From Microbacterium fluvii (GTDB lineage Bacteria; Actinomycetota; Actinomycetes; Actinomycetales; Microbacteriaceae), in the NCBI RefSeq assembly GCF_025515205.1, contig NZ_JAOPFX010000001.1, positions 1,736,001-1,800,000 on the forward strand: a stretch of DNA of 64,000 bases, read 5' to 3'. A model generated the notes under the pieces. That model was not told where the DNA came from. It ran no database searches and was given only the letters and a program-made list of their open reading frames with translations. Positions 10,824-19,910 of this stretch are shown here, in pieces. A program made the translations under genes and the position numbers. Numbering within the stretch: position 1 is the stretch's first letter; each line of letters opens with the position of its first letter.

Positions 10824-11651
10824 TTACGCCCCGACCTTGAAGCGGGCGAAGCCCGTCAGGGTGAGACCGGCGTCCTTGGCGACCTGGGCCACGGACAGCT
10901 TGTTGTCCTTGGCGTAGTCCTGGTCGAGCAGCGACACCTGCTTGAAGAACGCGTTGACGCGTCCCTCGACGATCTTGGGCAGAGCCGCCTCGGGCTTGCC
11001 CTCGTTGCGGGAGATCTCGGTGACGATCTCGCGCTCCTTCTCGACCTCGGCCTCGGGCACCTCGTCGCGCGAGAGGTACGAGGGGTTGGCGAACGAGATG
11101 TGCTGCGCGAGGCTGCGCGCCGTCTCGGCGTCGTCGCCCGTGTAGGCCAGCACCACGCCGACCTGCGGGGGCAGGTCCTTGTTGGTGCGGTGCAGGTAGA
11201 TCTCGAACTTGTCGCCGGTGAGCGTGCGCACGCGGCGGAGCTCGACCTTCTCGCCGATGATGGCGGCGTCGTCGGAGATCAGCTGCTCGACGGTCTTGCC
11301 GTCGACCTCGGCGGCGAGGGCTGCCTCGACGGAGTCGGCCGAGACCGCGGCGGCGGCGTCGGCGACCTTGTCGGCCAGCGCGATGAAGCGGTCGTTCTTC
11401 GCGACGAAGTCGGTCTCGCAGGCGAGCTCGATGAGCGTGACCTTGCCGTCGCCCTCACGGGCGGCGATCAGGCCCTCGCTGGTGGAACGGTCGGCGCGCT
11501 TGGCGTTGCCCTTCGCACCCTTCAGGCGCAGGATCTCGACGGCCTTCTCGACGTCGCCGTCGGCCTCTTCGAGAGCCTTCTTGGTGTCGACCATGCCCGT
11601 GCCGAGCTGCTCGCGCAGGGCCTTGATGTCGGCGATGGTGAAGTTTGCCAT
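10824..11651 (-). CDS. tsf: Elongation factor Ts
   Basis: Nucleotide-exchange factor for EF-Tu. 275 residues: UBA-like N-terminal domain (residues 1-50, with LREQLGTGMVDTKKAL), the TDFVAKN core motif, and the dimerisation region. The upstream gene is rpsB, about 70 bases away, and the pair is followed by the 17-bp hairpin. ATG at 11651 has the purine-rich GGAGCC upstream. Confidence 0.97.
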   Translation of the reverse strand: MANFTIADIKALREQLGTGMVDTKKALEEADGDVEKAVEILRLKGAKGNAKRADRSTSEGLIAAREGDGKVTLIELACETDFVAKNDRFIALADKVADAAAAVSADSVEAALAAEVDGKTVEQLISDDAAIIGEKVELRRVRTLTGDKFEIYLHRTNKDLPPQVGVVLAYTGDDAETARSLAQHISFANPSYLSRDEVPEAEVEKEREIVTEISRNEGKPEAALPKIVEGRVNAFFKQVSLLDQDYAKDNKLSVAQVAKDAGLTLTGFARFKVGA

Positions 11652-11721
11652 GTGTGGCGGCTCCTTGGATCGGATCTGGATGCCGGGGGCGCGGCGGGCG
11701 CCCCCGGCGAAAGGGTGTGTC

Positions 11722-12591
11722 TTACTCGGCGGTCTCGACGCCGGCTGCCTCGGCCTCGGCCTCGGCGACCTCGGCCGGAGCGTCGGTGGCCTCGGCGACC
11801 TTCTCGGTCGACGCCGACGACTGCTCGGGGGCGCCCTGCTCGAGGAGCTCGCGCTCCCAGTCGGCCAGCGGCTCGGCCTCGGCCGACTCGTCGGTCGGGT
11901 TGTGACGCTGGATCAGGCCCTCGGCGGCAGCATCCGCGATGATGCGCGTGAGCAGGCTCACCGAGCGGATCGCGTCGTCGTTGCCCGGGATCGGGTACTG
12001 GAACTCGTCGGGGTCGGCGTTGGTGTCGAGGATGCCGATGACGGGGATGCCGAGCTTCTTGGCCTCGTCGATGGCGAGGTGCTCGCGCTTGGCGTCGACG
12101 ACCCAGATGGCCGACGGCGTCTTCTGCATGTTGCGGATGCCGCCCAGCGACTTGTGCAGCTTGTCGAGCTCGCGCTTCTTGAGCAGCAGCTCCTTCTTGG
12201 TGAAGCCGCTCTCGGCCGGGTTCTCGTAGTCGAGCTCCTCGAGCTCCTTCATGCGCGCGAGGCGCTTGGAGACCGTCTGGAAGTTGGTGAGGAGGCCACC
12301 GAGCCAGCGCTGGTTGACGTAGGGCTGGCCGACGCGGGTCGCCTGCTCGGCGAGCACTTCCTGGGCCTGCTTCTTGGTGCCGACGAAGAGGATGGTGCCG
12401 CCGTGGGCGACCGTCTCCTTGACGAACTCGTACGCCTTGTCGATGTACGACAGCGACTGCTGGAGGTCGATGATGTGGATGCCGCTGCGCTCGGTGAGGA
12501 TGAAGCGCTTGACCTTCGGGTTCCACCGGCGGGTCTGGTGTCCGAAGTGAACGCCGCTGTCGAGCAGCTGGCGGATGGTGACGACGGCCAT
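11722..12591 (-). CDS. rpsB: 30S ribosomal protein S2
   Basis: 289 residues. The S2 core is complete: [20 protein letters not shown] at the start, [36 protein letters not shown], and [17 protein letters not shown]. From about residue 235 an acidic, Ala/Glu-rich tail is appended, as in other actinobacteria. ATG at 12591 has AGGAGAACGGCC upstream. The 285 bases to the next gene hold the leader and presumably the promoter; I see no terminator there and no clear -10/-35 pair. Confidence 0.97.
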   Translation of the reverse strand: MAVVTIRQLLDSGVHFGHQTRRWNPKVKRFILTERSGIHIIDLQQSLSYIDKAYEFVKETVAHGGTILFVGTKKQAQEVLAEQATRVGQPYVNQRWLGGLLTNFQTVSKRLARMKELEELDYENPAESGFTKKELLLKKRELDKLHKSLGGIRNMQKTPSAIWVVDAKREHLAIDEAKKLGIPVIGILDTNADPDEFQYPIPGNDDAIRSVSLLTRIIADAAAEGLIQRHNPTDESAEAEPLADWERELLEQGAPEQSSASTEKVAEATDAPAEVAEAEAEAAGVETAE

Positions 12592-12864
12592 GGCCGTTCT
12601 CCTGTTCTCGGCGCGATGCGCCGCTTGCGGTTGTTCCGCCGGACGGTTCCGGCGAGCCTGGTGCCCGACACACTCCCGCCTCGAGAAGAGGACCGATGGG
12701 AGGATGTGCCGCGGATCCGGAGGATCGCTGCGGGCACGCGTAGTCACCCCGAAGTCGAGGTGCGGTCTCCAGTGTATCAGCAGGCGCCTCCTCCCCGCTG
12801 TGCGCGCAGCGGCGAACCGTCCACAATCCGGGTCGCGGTGCGCCCCGGCGCACGGCACCCGCGG

Positions 12865-12870
12865 CAGGCT
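12865..12870 (+). promoter_or_regulatory. -10-like CAGGCT, leaderless promoter for M23 peptidase gene
   Basis: CAGGCT lies six bases before the ATG at 12877. At this distance transcription would begin at or next to the start codon. First base deviates from TANNNT, so this is one of the weaker members of the set. Confidence 0.4.
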
Positions 12871-12876
12871 GGGCGG

Positions 12877-13344
12877 ATGCTGCTGCGCTGGGGTCTGATC
12901 GGAGCGCTCGTGATGGCGCTCGCGGCCCCACCAGCGGCACCGGGCTGGCAGTGGCCGGTGTCGCCCGTGGCGGCCGTCCGCGAGTACGTCGCGCCCGCCC
13001 ACGCCTACGCTCCCGGGCACCGCGGCATCGATCTGCGGGTGGGCGCCGGGGAGCCGGTGCACGCTCCGGCGGCCGGCGTCGTCGCGTTCGCCGGCCAGGT
13101 CGCCGGGCGCCCCGTCGTGACGATCGACCACGGCGGGGGTCTGGTCACCACGCTCGAGCCGGTGCGCACCGATCTCGCCGTGGGCGCGGCGGTCGCGCAG
13201 GGCGCCGTGGTGGGCCTGCTCGCCGAAGGCGGCCACGCGGCCGCCGGCGACCTGCACTTCGGCGTGCGCCGTGACGGCGCCTACATCAACCCGCGGCTGC
13301 TGCTCGGAGGCGTTGCACGGGCGGTGCTGCTGCCGTGCTGCTAG
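12877..13344 (+). CDS. Secreted M23-family metallopeptidase
   Basis: 155 residues. A signal peptide (about residues 1-25, hydrophobic, ending near APPAAPG) precedes a compact LytM/M23 domain. Zinc ligands are visible as HRGIDL (His, Asp) and the His of DLHFGV, with [14 protein letters not shown] in the usual place. It probably cleaves peptidoglycan cross-bridges or acts as an activator of amidases outside the membrane. It lacks LysM or SH3 modules, so it is a minimal version. Its TAG stop overlaps the TAG of the converging DUF3060 gene on the palindrome CTAG. Confidence 0.88.
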   Translation: MLLRWGLIGALVMALAAPPAAPGWQWPVSPVAAVREYVAPAHAYAPGHRGIDLRVGAGEPVHAPAAGVVAFAGQVAGRPVVTIDHGGGLVTTLEPVRTDLAVGAAVAQGAVVGLLAEGGHAAAGDLHFGVRRDGAYINPRLLLGGVARAVLLPCC

Positions 13345-13895
13345 CTGCCGGACTCGTAGACGTTCGCGTTGCCGTTGTCGAAGACGTGCGGCAGGTGCAG
13401 CGCCTCGATGCTGTTCTCGTTGCCGTTCACGGTGAGGGTCTCGATGGTGCCCGCCGCGTCGATCTCGTTGCGGTCGCCGCTGATCGTCGCCGAGCCGATG
13501 GCCCCGGCATCCACGTCGTTGTCCTGCCCGGCGATCGTGAGCGTCTCGACGTCGGCGGCGTCGATCTCGTTGCGGTCGCCGCTGACGGCGAGGGCTCCGA
13601 CCTCGGCGCCGCTGAGGTCGACCTCGATGTCGGCGCCGCTGAGGGTCACCTGCGGGCAATCGCCGGTGATGACATAGGCGGCCCCGCCGGAGAGGGCGAG
13701 CTCGTCTCCCCCGCAGTCCTGGTCCGCGTCGACGGGATCGGCCGCCGAGGACTCAGACGCCGGCGTCGAGGCCGCGACGGGGGTCTCCGGTGCGCCGGGG
13801 CGCACGGTGGTGATCGGGTCGGCACTCGCGACGCATCCGGCCAGCGCGAGTCCGAGCACCAGCAGCAGGGTCGGGGCGGCGATGCGGGGGCTCAT
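13341..13895 (-). CDS. DUF3060-type lipoprotein with beta-solenoid-like repeats
   Basis: 184 residues with a lipoprotein signal (hydrophobic stretch then LAGC, Cys21), an acidic Ser/Ala/Pro linker, and a repeat domain: [53 protein letters not shown]. This G-x-x-N-x-I/V pattern is typical of DUF3060 in actinobacteria, whose function is unknown. At DNA level a 28-bp block is repeated exactly at 13456-13483 and 13558-13585, 102 bases apart, suggesting internal duplication of a 34-codon unit. Confidence 0.8.
   Translation of the reverse strand: MSPRIAAPTLLLVLGLALAGCVASADPITTVRPGAPETPVAASTPASESSAADPVDADQDCGGDELALSGGAAYVITGDCPQVTLSGADIEVDLSGAEVGALAVSGDRNEIDAADVETLTIAGQDNDVDAGAIGSATISGDRNEIDAAGTIETLTVNGNENSIEALHLPHVFDNGNANVYESGS
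13456..13585. repeat. 28-bp exact repeat, 102-bp period, in the DUF3060 gene
   Basis: Positions 13456-13483 and 13558-13585 are identical and encode the same [15 protein letters not shown] turn. The spacing of exactly 34 codons indicates duplication of a three-rung unit of the predicted solenoid. Confidence 0.8.
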
Positions 13896-13902
13896 GCGCC
13901 CC

Positions 13903-13908
13903 ACGGTA
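13903..13908 (-). promoter_or_regulatory. -10-like TACCGT, leaderless promoter for the DUF3060 lipoprotein
   Basis: TACCGT on the minus strand ends seven bases before the ATG at 13895, so the transcript should begin at the start codon. It lies between the xerC stop (13915) and the lipoprotein gene, which makes the lipoprotein independent of xerC. Confidence 0.45.
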
Positions 13909-13914
13909 CGCGGC

Positions 13915-14814
13915 TCAGGCGCGCGGATGGGCGAGGCGGTAGGTCGCGGCGAGTCGCTCGCTGGAGACGTGGGTGTAGATCTGGGTCGTCCCCAGGCTCG
14001 CGTGCCCCAGCAGCTCCTGCACCGTTCTGAGGTCTGCGCCGCCGTCGAGCAGGTGGGTCGCGGCCGAGTGGCGCAGCGCGTGCGGCCCCGCCGTGCCGCC
14101 CACGAGCGGCCCGACGGCGCGTGCGACGACGTCGTAGACTGCGCGGGGCCCGATCGGGCCTCCCCTGGCACCGAGGAACAGCGCGGAGCCGGCCGTGTCG
14201 GCGCGCGCCGAGAGGGCCGGGCGCGCCCGCACCAGGTAGGCGTCGAGGGCGGCGGCCGCCGGAGCGCCGAAGGGCACGACGCGCTCCTTCGCGCCCTTGC
14301 CGAGCACGCGCACGGTGCGCCGGTCGTGGTCGATGTCGTCGAGCCCCAGCCCGCACAGCTCGGCGACCCGCACGCCGCAGCCGTAGAGCAGTTCGAGCAT
14401 CGCGTGGTCGCGCAGCGCCAGCGGGTCGCCCGCAGCGGCCTGCTCGCGCAGTCCGTCGAGCAGACCCGCCAGCGCCGGGGCCGCCGCGACGCGCGGCAGG
14501 TGGCGTCCGCGCTTGGGCGTGGTCAGCCGCAGCGCGGGGTCGCCGTCGAGGTGACCCTCCTCGAGCGCCCACGCGAAGAATCCGCGCGCCGCCGCCGTGC
14601 GCCGAGCGATCGTCGATCGCGCATCACCGCGCTTGGTGGCCGCCCACAGCCATTCGCGCAGCACCTCGATGTCGACCGTCGACAGCTCGGGGTCGCCGGT
14701 CGCCGCCGCCAGATCGGCGAGATCCCCCCGGTAGGCGCGCACCGTCGCCGGCGACAGCCGGCGCACCTGTGCGAGCCCGCGCAGGTACGACTCGGCGGCG
14801 TCGGTGATCCTCAC
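13915..14814 (-). CDS. xerC: Tyrosine recombinase XerC
   Basis: Resolves chromosome dimers at dif near the septum together with a second Xer protein. With the GTG at 14814 it has 299 residues, the normal length. N-terminal SAM-like domain about 1-95, catalytic domain 110-299. Catalytic residues are all present: Arg149, Lys173, His245-x-x-Arg248, His271 and Tyr280. An upstream in-frame ATG (14946) would add about 44 Arg-rich residues without support. Placed next to YifB/DprA as in many actinobacteria, so I read it as housekeeping rather than a phage or integron integrase. Confidence 0.92.
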   Translation of the reverse strand: MRITDAAESYLRGLAQVRRLSPATVRAYRGDLADLAAATGDPELSTVDIEVLREWLWAATKRGDARSTIARRTAAARGFFAWALEEGHLDGDPALRLTTPKRGRHLPRVAAAPALAGLLDGLREQAAAGDPLALRDHAMLELLYGCGVRVAELCGLGLDDIDHDRRTVRVLGKGAKERVVPFGAPAAAALDAYLVRARPALSARADTAGSALFLGARGGPIGPRAVYDVVARAVGPLVGGTAGPHALRHSAATHLLDGGADLRTVQELLGHASLGTTQIYTHVSSERLAATYRLAHPRA

Positions 14815-14960
14815 CCTGCCAGCATGCCCCCCGCACCGCCGCCGCGGCGGCACCGTCGACGCGCGCCGTGCCTCCTCCCCAGCGAGCGCGGACCGCCGAT
14901 CGGTCCACGGATGCGGTCGGCGCCCGCACCCGCATGCCGCGCGCACGCGAGCATGCCGTC

Positions 14961-15329
14961 ATGGCGCACAAGGACATCCTGGGGCGAGCGGGCGAAGACC
15001 GCGCAGCCGACCACCTCCGCTCGATCGGCTTCGACATCGTCGCGCGCAACTGGCGGTGCCGGCTCGGCGAGATCGACATCATCGCGCTCGACGGCGACGA
15101 CCTGGTCGTGATCGAGGTCAAGACGCGGCGCGGCGTCGGCTTCGGGCATCCGTTCGAGGCGATCGACCCTCGGAAGCGCCGCCGGCTCTGGCGGCTCGCG
15201 ATGGCGTGGATGCGCGAGCACCCCAATGCGGCGCGCGGTCGCCGCCTGCGCTTCGACGCCGTCGGCATCATCGGCGAGGTGCCGGCGCTCGCCCCCGTCG
15301 AGCACCTGCGCGATCTGGAGATCGCGTGA
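14961..15329 (+). CDS. UPF0102 (YraN) family protein
   Basis: 122 residues. Starts MAHKDILGRAGEDRAADHL and carries the nuclease-like core GEIDIIALDGDDLVVIEVKTR, with the Asp...Glu-x-Lys arrangement of the restriction-endonuclease fold. No activity is established for most members; a Holliday-junction or DNA-processing role is inferred from the fold and from its constant neighbours YifB/ComM and DprA. Its TGA overlaps the GTG of the next gene. Confidence 0.9.
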   Translation: MAHKDILGRAGEDRAADHLRSIGFDIVARNWRCRLGEIDIIALDGDDLVVIEVKTRRGVGFGHPFEAIDPRKRRRLWRLAMAWMREHPNAARGRRLRFDAVGIIGEVPALAPVEHLRDLEIA

Positions 15330-16855
15330 GCGTCGCGCGCACGTGGTCGGTGGCGCTCGCCGGCGTCGAGGGCACGATGGTCGAGGTCGAGGCGTCGCAG
15401 TCGAACGCGACCCCCGAGCTGCGCATCATCGGCCTGCCCGACAAGGCGCTCGGCGAGGCCGGCCACCGCGTGCGCAGCGCCTGCGCCAACCGCGGGCTGC
15501 CGCTGCCCCGCCGCAAGGTCACCATCAACCTGTCGCCGGCGAGTCTGCCCAAGCAGGGCTCGGCGTTCGATCTCGCGATCGCGATCGCCGCGGTGGCCAC
15601 GGAGCTCACGATGGCCGCCGAGCGGCTGGCCGAGACGGTGCACCTGGGCGAACTCGGCCTCGACGGGCGCCTCCGCGCCGTGCCAGGTGTGCTGCCGGCC
15701 GTGGTCGCCGCGGCCGCGGCCGGATTCCGCCGCGTCGTCGTGCCGGTGGCGAACGTCGCCGAGGCGGAACTCGTGGCGGGCATCGAGGTGCAGGGGGCGG
15801 CGACCCTCAGCGAGGTCGCGCGCAGCCACGGCGCGATCGTCGACGTAGATGAACCGCCTGCCGCCCCCGAGGCGGCGCCCGACGAGCCCGCGCCGCCGCC
15901 GCCGCCCGACCTCGCCGAGGTCATCGGGCAGCGCGAGGCGGTCGAGGCGCTCGTGACCGCCGCCGCCGGCGGCCACCACCTGCTCATGTGCGGGCCGCCG
16001 GGGGCGGGCAAGACGATGCTCGCGCAGCGCCTCCCCGGCATCCTCCCCGACCTCGACGATGCGGCCGCGCTGACGGCGGCCTCCATCCGATCGCTGACGG
16101 GGGTGCCGGTCACCTCTCTCGAGCGCACGCCTCCGTTCGAGGCACCGCACCACTCGGCGAGCATCGCCGCGCTCGTGGGCGGAGGCAGCCGCGGCGTGCG
16201 GCCGGGGGCGATCGTGCGCGCCAGCGAAGGCGTGCTGTTCCTCGACGAAGCAGGCGAATTCGCCGCGAGCGCCCTCGATGCGCTCCGCCAGCCGCTCGAG
16301 AGCGGCCGCATCGTCATCCACCGTGCGGCCGGCACGGCCGCCTTCCCCGCCAGGTTCCAGCTCGTGCTCGCCACCAACCCCTGCCCGTGCGGCAATCACG
16401 GCATCCGCGGCGCGGTCTGCGAATGCCCGCCGGCGGCGATCCGGCGCTACCTCAACCGGCTGTCGGGGCCGCTGCTGGACCGCATCGACATCCAGCTCAC
16501 GATGACCCGCGTCGTCGTCGCCGACAGCCGCCTGCTCTCGCCGGGGCCGACCACCGCGCAGGCGCGTGCCCAGGTGCGCGAAGCCAGGGCGAGGGCCGCG
16601 CACCGGCTGCGCGACACCCCGTGGCGCACGAACGCCCAGGTGAGCGGTGCGTGGCTGCGCGACGGCCCGCACGCTCCGCCGCCGGTGATCCGCCGGCCGC
16701 TCGACGCGGCCCTGCACCGCGGCGCCCTGACCCTGCGCGGATTCGATCGCGCCCTGAGAACGGCGTGGAGCATCGCGGACATCGCGGCCCGGCCCCAGCT
16801 GTCGCTCGACGACATCGCCCATGCCCTGTACCTGAAGAAGGGATTCGCCTCATGA
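15326..16855 (+). CDS. YifB/ComM family Mg-chelatase-like AAA+ ATPase
   Basis: 509 residues. An N-terminal Lon-protease-like ChlI domain (about 1-170, with NLSPASLPKQGSAFDLAIA) is joined by a proline-rich linker (about 176-195) to an AAA+ domain with Walker A GPPGAGKT at 223-230, Walker B GVLFLDEAGEF and the cysteine cluster NPCPCGNHG...CECPP, then a C-terminal ChlI_C domain. ComM in Gram-negatives is a branch-migration helicase in transformation; the same role here is inference. The GTG start overlaps the upstream stop (GTGA). Confidence 0.93.
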   Translation: MSVARTWSVALAGVEGTMVEVEASQSNATPELRIIGLPDKALGEAGHRVRSACANRGLPLPRRKVTINLSPASLPKQGSAFDLAIAIAAVATELTMAAERLAETVHLGELGLDGRLRAVPGVLPAVVAAAAAGFRRVVVPVANVAEAELVAGIEVQGAATLSEVARSHGAIVDVDEPPAAPEAAPDEPAPPPPPDLAEVIGQREAVEALVTAAAGGHHLLMCGPPGAGKTMLAQRLPGILPDLDDAAALTAASIRSLTGVPVTSLERTPPFEAPHHSASIAALVGGGSRGVRPGAIVRASEGVLFLDEAGEFAASALDALRQPLESGRIVIHRAAGTAAFPARFQLVLATNPCPCGNHGIRGAVCECPPAAIRRYLNRLSGPLLDRIDIQLTMTRVVVADSRLLSPGPTTAQARAQVREARARAAHRLRDTPWRTNAQVSGAWLRDGPHAPPPVIRRPLDAALHRGALTLRGFDRALRTAWSIADIAARPQLSLDDIAHALYLKKGFAS

Positions 16856-18048
16856 CCATGCCCAGCGACGACCTCGCCGCCGCGCGCGAACTGCTGCGGC
16901 CCGTCGCCGACGTCGACGCCCTCTCCGACGAGGCGATCCGCGAGCGACGCGCTCTGCTGGAATGGAACGCGGTGGCGGAGCCAGGAGACGGCGTGGCCGG
17001 TGCGCTGATCGCCGCGGTGGGCGCGCACGAGGCGCTGCACGTCGCGCACGACCGCGGCCTGCTGCGCCACGAGATCGAGGGCATCCCGGCCGACGCCCTG
17101 CGCGACGCGCTGGCCCGCTGGCAGCCGCGGCTGAAAGCCGCGTCGGCCGTCGAGGCGCTGCGCGCTGCGGCGCGCGTCGGCGCGCGGATGCTGACCGCCG
17201 CCGACGCCGAGTGGCCACCGGGTGCGACGCTGCTGAGCGCCCACGCGCCGCTGTGCCTGTGGGTGCGCGGCGACGCCTCGCTGCTCGCGCAGCCGACGCC
17301 CGCCGTCGCCATCGTGGGGGCGCGGGCGGCGACCGGCTACGGAGAGCACGTCGCGATGGAGCTGGCTGCGGCGCTGGCCGCCGACGGCACCCGAATCGTC
17401 TCGGGCGCCGCATACGGCATCGACGGCTGCGCCCACCGCGCGGCACTGCACGTCGACGGGCGCACCATCGCCTTTCTCGCCGGGGGCGTCGACCGCCCCT
17501 ACCCCGCAGGGCACGCCGAGCTGATCGGCCGCATCGTCGCCCACGGCGCCGTCGTCAGCGAGGTGCCATGCGGCACCGCCCCGACCAAGTGGCGGTTCCT
17601 GGCGCGCAACCGCACCATCGCCGCCGTATCGGATGCCGTCGTCGTGGTCGAGGCGGGATGGCGCAGCGGCTCGCTGAACACGGCGGCCCACGCCTCTCAG
17701 CTGGGCATCCCGCTCGGGGCGGTGCCTGGGCCGATCACCTCCGCGGCCTCTACCGGGTGCCACCGGCTGCTGCGAGAGCACGACGCACGGTGCATCACCG
17801 GTGTCGACGACGTGCGCGAGCTGCTCGGCGGCGCGGGGGCGCAGCATCCGTCGCCCGACGGCGCAGCGGCCGCGCTGACCCGCGTGGCCGACGCGCTCAG
17901 TCGGCGTGTCGACCTCACCCCCGACGAGATCGCCGCACGCGCCGGAATGGACCCCGCCGACGTGCGCGAAGCGCTGCTGACCCTGCAGCTGTCGGGCGTC
18001 GCCGAGCCCGCGGGCAACGGCTGGCGACGGCTGACCGCTCGGCGCTGA
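16852..18048 (+). CDS. dprA: DNA-processing protein DprA
   Basis: 398 residues. Protects incoming single-stranded DNA and loads RecA in competent bacteria. The Rossmann core is intact: VAIVGARAATGYG, RIVSGAAYGIDGCAHRAAL, AFLAGGVDRPYPAGHAEL, and RNRTIAAVSDAVVVVEAGWRSGSLNTA. A C-terminal winged-helix (about 335-398) is present. ATG at 16852 overlaps the TGA of the yifB-like gene. Com-type DNA-uptake genes are not in this window, so transformation competence cannot be judged. Confidence 0.94.
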   Translation: MTMPSDDLAAARELLRPVADVDALSDEAIRERRALLEWNAVAEPGDGVAGALIAAVGAHEALHVAHDRGLLRHEIEGIPADALRDALARWQPRLKAASAVEALRAAARVGARMLTAADAEWPPGATLLSAHAPLCLWVRGDASLLAQPTPAVAIVGARAATGYGEHVAMELAAALAADGTRIVSGAAYGIDGCAHRAALHVDGRTIAFLAGGVDRPYPAGHAELIGRIVAHGAVVSEVPCGTAPTKWRFLARNRTIAAVSDAVVVVEAGWRSGSLNTAAHASQLGIPLGAVPGPITSAASTGCHRLLREHDARCITGVDDVRELLGGAGAQHPSPDGAAAALTRVADALSRRVDLTPDEIAARAGMDPADVREALLTLQLSGVAEPAGNGWRRLTARR

Positions 18049-18049
18049 C

Positions 18050-18373
18050 TCAGCTGTCGAGCGAGAGCTCTTCAGGCAACTGGAAGTCGCGGCGCTGGAG
18101 CTCTTCGACGTTGACGTCTTTGAAGGTGAGCACCCGAACGCTCTTGACGAACCGGTCGGCGCGGTAGATGTCCCACACCCAGACGTCGTTCATCGACAGC
18201 TCGAAATAGAAGTCGTGCTCGGTGTCCCGACGCACGACGTTGACCTCGTTGGCGAGATAGAAGCGCCGCTCGGTCTCGATCACGTACTGGAACTGCGAGA
18301 CGACGTCGCGGTACTCCCGGTACAGGGCGAGCTCGAGCTCGCGGTCGTAGTCTTCGAAGACCTCGTCATCCAT
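18050..18373 (-). CDS. DUF2469 family protein
   Basis: 107 residues, the normal length of this strictly actinobacterial family: MDDEVFEDYDRELELALYREYRDV, then FYLANEVNVVRR and FELSMNDVWVWDIYR. No function is established. It converges on dprA with a single base between the stop codons. In this family the gene usually accompanies rnhB and lepB, as here. Confidence 0.92.
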   Translation of the reverse strand: MDDEVFEDYDRELELALYREYRDVVSQFQYVIETERRFYLANEVNVVRRDTEHDFYFELSMNDVWVWDIYRADRFVKSVRVLTFKDVNVEELQRRDFQLPEELSLDS

Positions 18374-18382
18374 GGTGAGTCC

Positions 18383-18388
18383 ATCCTA
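18383..18388 (-). promoter_or_regulatory. -10-like TAGGAT before the DUF2469 gene
   Basis: TAGGAT on the minus strand ends nine bases before the ATG at 18373, compatible with a leaderless or 1-3-base leader transcript starting in the short rnhB-DUF2469 gap. Confidence 0.4.
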
Positions 18389-18396
18389 CGGCCGCT

Positions 18397-19056
18397 TCAG
18401 AACAGCGTCGGCGCATCGGCGATCGACCACGACGCCCGGTGCAGCGGGCTGAGCCCCTGGGCCCGGATCGCCTCGCGGTGCTCTGGGCTGGCATAGCCCT
18501 TGTTGCGGGCCCAGCAGTAGGCGGGATGCTCGTCGTGCAGGCGCACCATCAGCTCGTCTCTGGCGACCTTGGCGATCACCGATGCCGCGGCGGCGCTCGC
18601 GCAGTCGCGGTCGGCCTTGATCACGGGTCGCACGTCGAGTCGCGTGCCGGCGGCCGGATTGATGTAGTCGTAGTTGCCGTCGAGCACGACGACCGCGTCG
18701 GCTGCCACCACCCCGTGGGCCTCGAGGTCGGCGAGGGCGCGCGCGGTGGCGAGACCCAGTGCGCGCATGATGCCGATCTCGTCGATCTCGGCGGCGCTCG
18801 CCCACCCGACGGCGCTCGCGGCCACCCAGTCGGCAGCCCGGCGGGCGAGGTCGGCCCGGCGAGGCTCCGGCACGAGCTTGGAGTCTCGGAGCCCCACGGG
18901 GATGCGCTTTCGCGCGCGCGGCGCGTCGATCATGACGGCGCCGACCGCGACCGGACCGGCCAGAGCCCCTCTCCCGACCTCGTCGCACGCGATCACGAGC
19001 GCGTGCTCGCGCAGCAGGCGGCGCTCGAGGGTGAGGCGGGGCTCGACGACCGTCAC
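18397..19056 (-). CDS. rnhB: Ribonuclease HII
   Basis: 219 residues. Removes ribonucleotides and RNA primers from DNA. The acidic active site is visible: CDEVGRGALAGPVAVGAV (Asp, Glu), LDGNYDYI (Asp) and KADRDCASAAAASVIAK (Asp). The GTG start at 19056 overlaps the lepB stop (GTGA), giving translational coupling. Upstream in-frame starts lie within lepB and are not needed. Confidence 0.95.
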   Translation of the reverse strand: MTVVEPRLTLERRLLREHALVIACDEVGRGALAGPVAVGAVMIDAPRARKRIPVGLRDSKLVPEPRRADLARRAADWVAASAVGWASAAEIDEIGIMRALGLATARALADLEAHGVVAADAVVVLDGNYDYINPAAGTRLDVRPVIKADRDCASAAAASVIAKVARDELMVRLHDEHPAYCWARNKGYASPEHREAIRAQGLSPLHRASWSIADAPTLF

Positions 19057-19796
19057 TGCGAAGACGCCTCCGGATCGGGTACGCCGGCGAAGACGTCGTG
19101 ATGACTGTCGAGCGGGCCGAATCTGTCGAACGGCCAGGTCAGCAGGAACGCGCGGCCGACGACGTTGTCGAGGGGCACGAAGCCCTTGCCCGGCTGGTCG
19201 GTGTTGTAGCGGGAGTCCTTCGAGTAGTACCGGTTGTCGCCCAGCACCCACAGGCTCCCCTCGGGCACCGTGACGTCGAACGGGTCGGCCGAGGCCGCCG
19301 TCTGCCCCTCCGGGAGCTTGAGGTAGGCGGTCTCGTCGATCGGCACGCCGTTGACGGTGATCTGACCGATCGCGTTGCAGCACACGACGTGGTCGCCGGG
19401 CAGTCCCACCAGTCGCTTGACGAGGTGGTCGTCGCTGTCGGAAGCCGAGAGCCCGACGAGCGAGAGCACCCAGTCGACGGCTTCGACGAACGGCGACTGC
19501 TGCTCCTGCGGGCTCACCGGCAGCCATCCGCCCGGGTCTTCGAAGACGATGACGTCACCGCGCTCGTAGCCGCCGAAGCGCGGCGTGAGCTCGTCGACGA
19601 GGATGCGGTCGTTGACCAGCAGCGTGTCTTCCATCGACGACGACGGGATGTAGAACGAGCGCACGAGGAACGTCTTGACCAGGAACGAGACCAGCACCGC
19701 GATGATGACGATCACCACGACGTCGCGCGCGAACGAGAGCCAGCCGCGCCGGCGGTCGCGGCGGGTGGCGGGTGCGGCGGTCTGCTCGGTGGTCAT
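19053..19796 (-). CDS. lepB: Signal peptidase I
   Basis: Cleaves signal peptides on the outer face of the membrane. 247 residues with one N-terminal anchor (about 20-45), box B YIPSSSMEDTLLVND (catalytic Ser), RGDVIVF, the Lys of VKRLVGLPGD, and box E GDNRYYSKDSR. A loop of about 30 residues between boxes C and D is usual for actinobacteria. Follows rplS after its terminator and is coupled to rnhB. Confidence 0.95.
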   Translation of the reverse strand: MTTEQTAAPATRRDRRRGWLSFARDVVVIVIIAVLVSFLVKTFLVRSFYIPSSSMEDTLLVNDRILVDELTPRFGGYERGDVIVFEDPGGWLPVSPQEQQSPFVEAVDWVLSLVGLSASDSDDHLVKRLVGLPGDHVVCCNAIGQITVNGVPIDETAYLKLPEGQTAASADPFDVTVPEGSLWVLGDNRYYSKDSRYNTDQPGKGFVPLDNVVGRAFLLTWPFDRFGPLDSHHDVFAGVPDPEASSQ

Positions 19797-19858
19797 CGGT
19801 ACCCTCCCCGGCGCACGTGCACCGCTGGTGTCAAGGTTCGCACATTCTGCAGCGACGA

Positions 19859-19890
19859 CGACGCCCCGAGGACGGATCCTCGGGGCGTCG
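19859..19890 (-). terminator. Intrinsic terminator after rplS
   Basis: A perfect 14-bp stem (19859-19872 with 19877-19890) and loop CGGA, about 20 bases beyond the rplS stop codon. It separates the ribosomal-protein message from lepB-rnhB. Confidence 0.88.
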
Positions 19891-19910
19891 ACGTGAAGTC
19901 GCGGGGCGCG

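Noticed and set aside
10644..11942. Long plus-strand open frame across pyrH, tsf and rpsB
   Set aside because: Shadow of well-recognised essential genes on the minus strand; crosses the terminator hairpin and has no family resemblance.
12592..12876. Structured autoregulatory S2 leader upstream of rpsB
   Set aside because: I could not find a convincing stem or pseudoknot by eye in the 285-base spacer; without folding and alignment I cannot support a call.
13915..14814. Integrase of a mobile element
   Set aside because: All XerC features and chromosomal context are present; no direct repeats, tRNA end, transfer genes or composition change are visible on either side.
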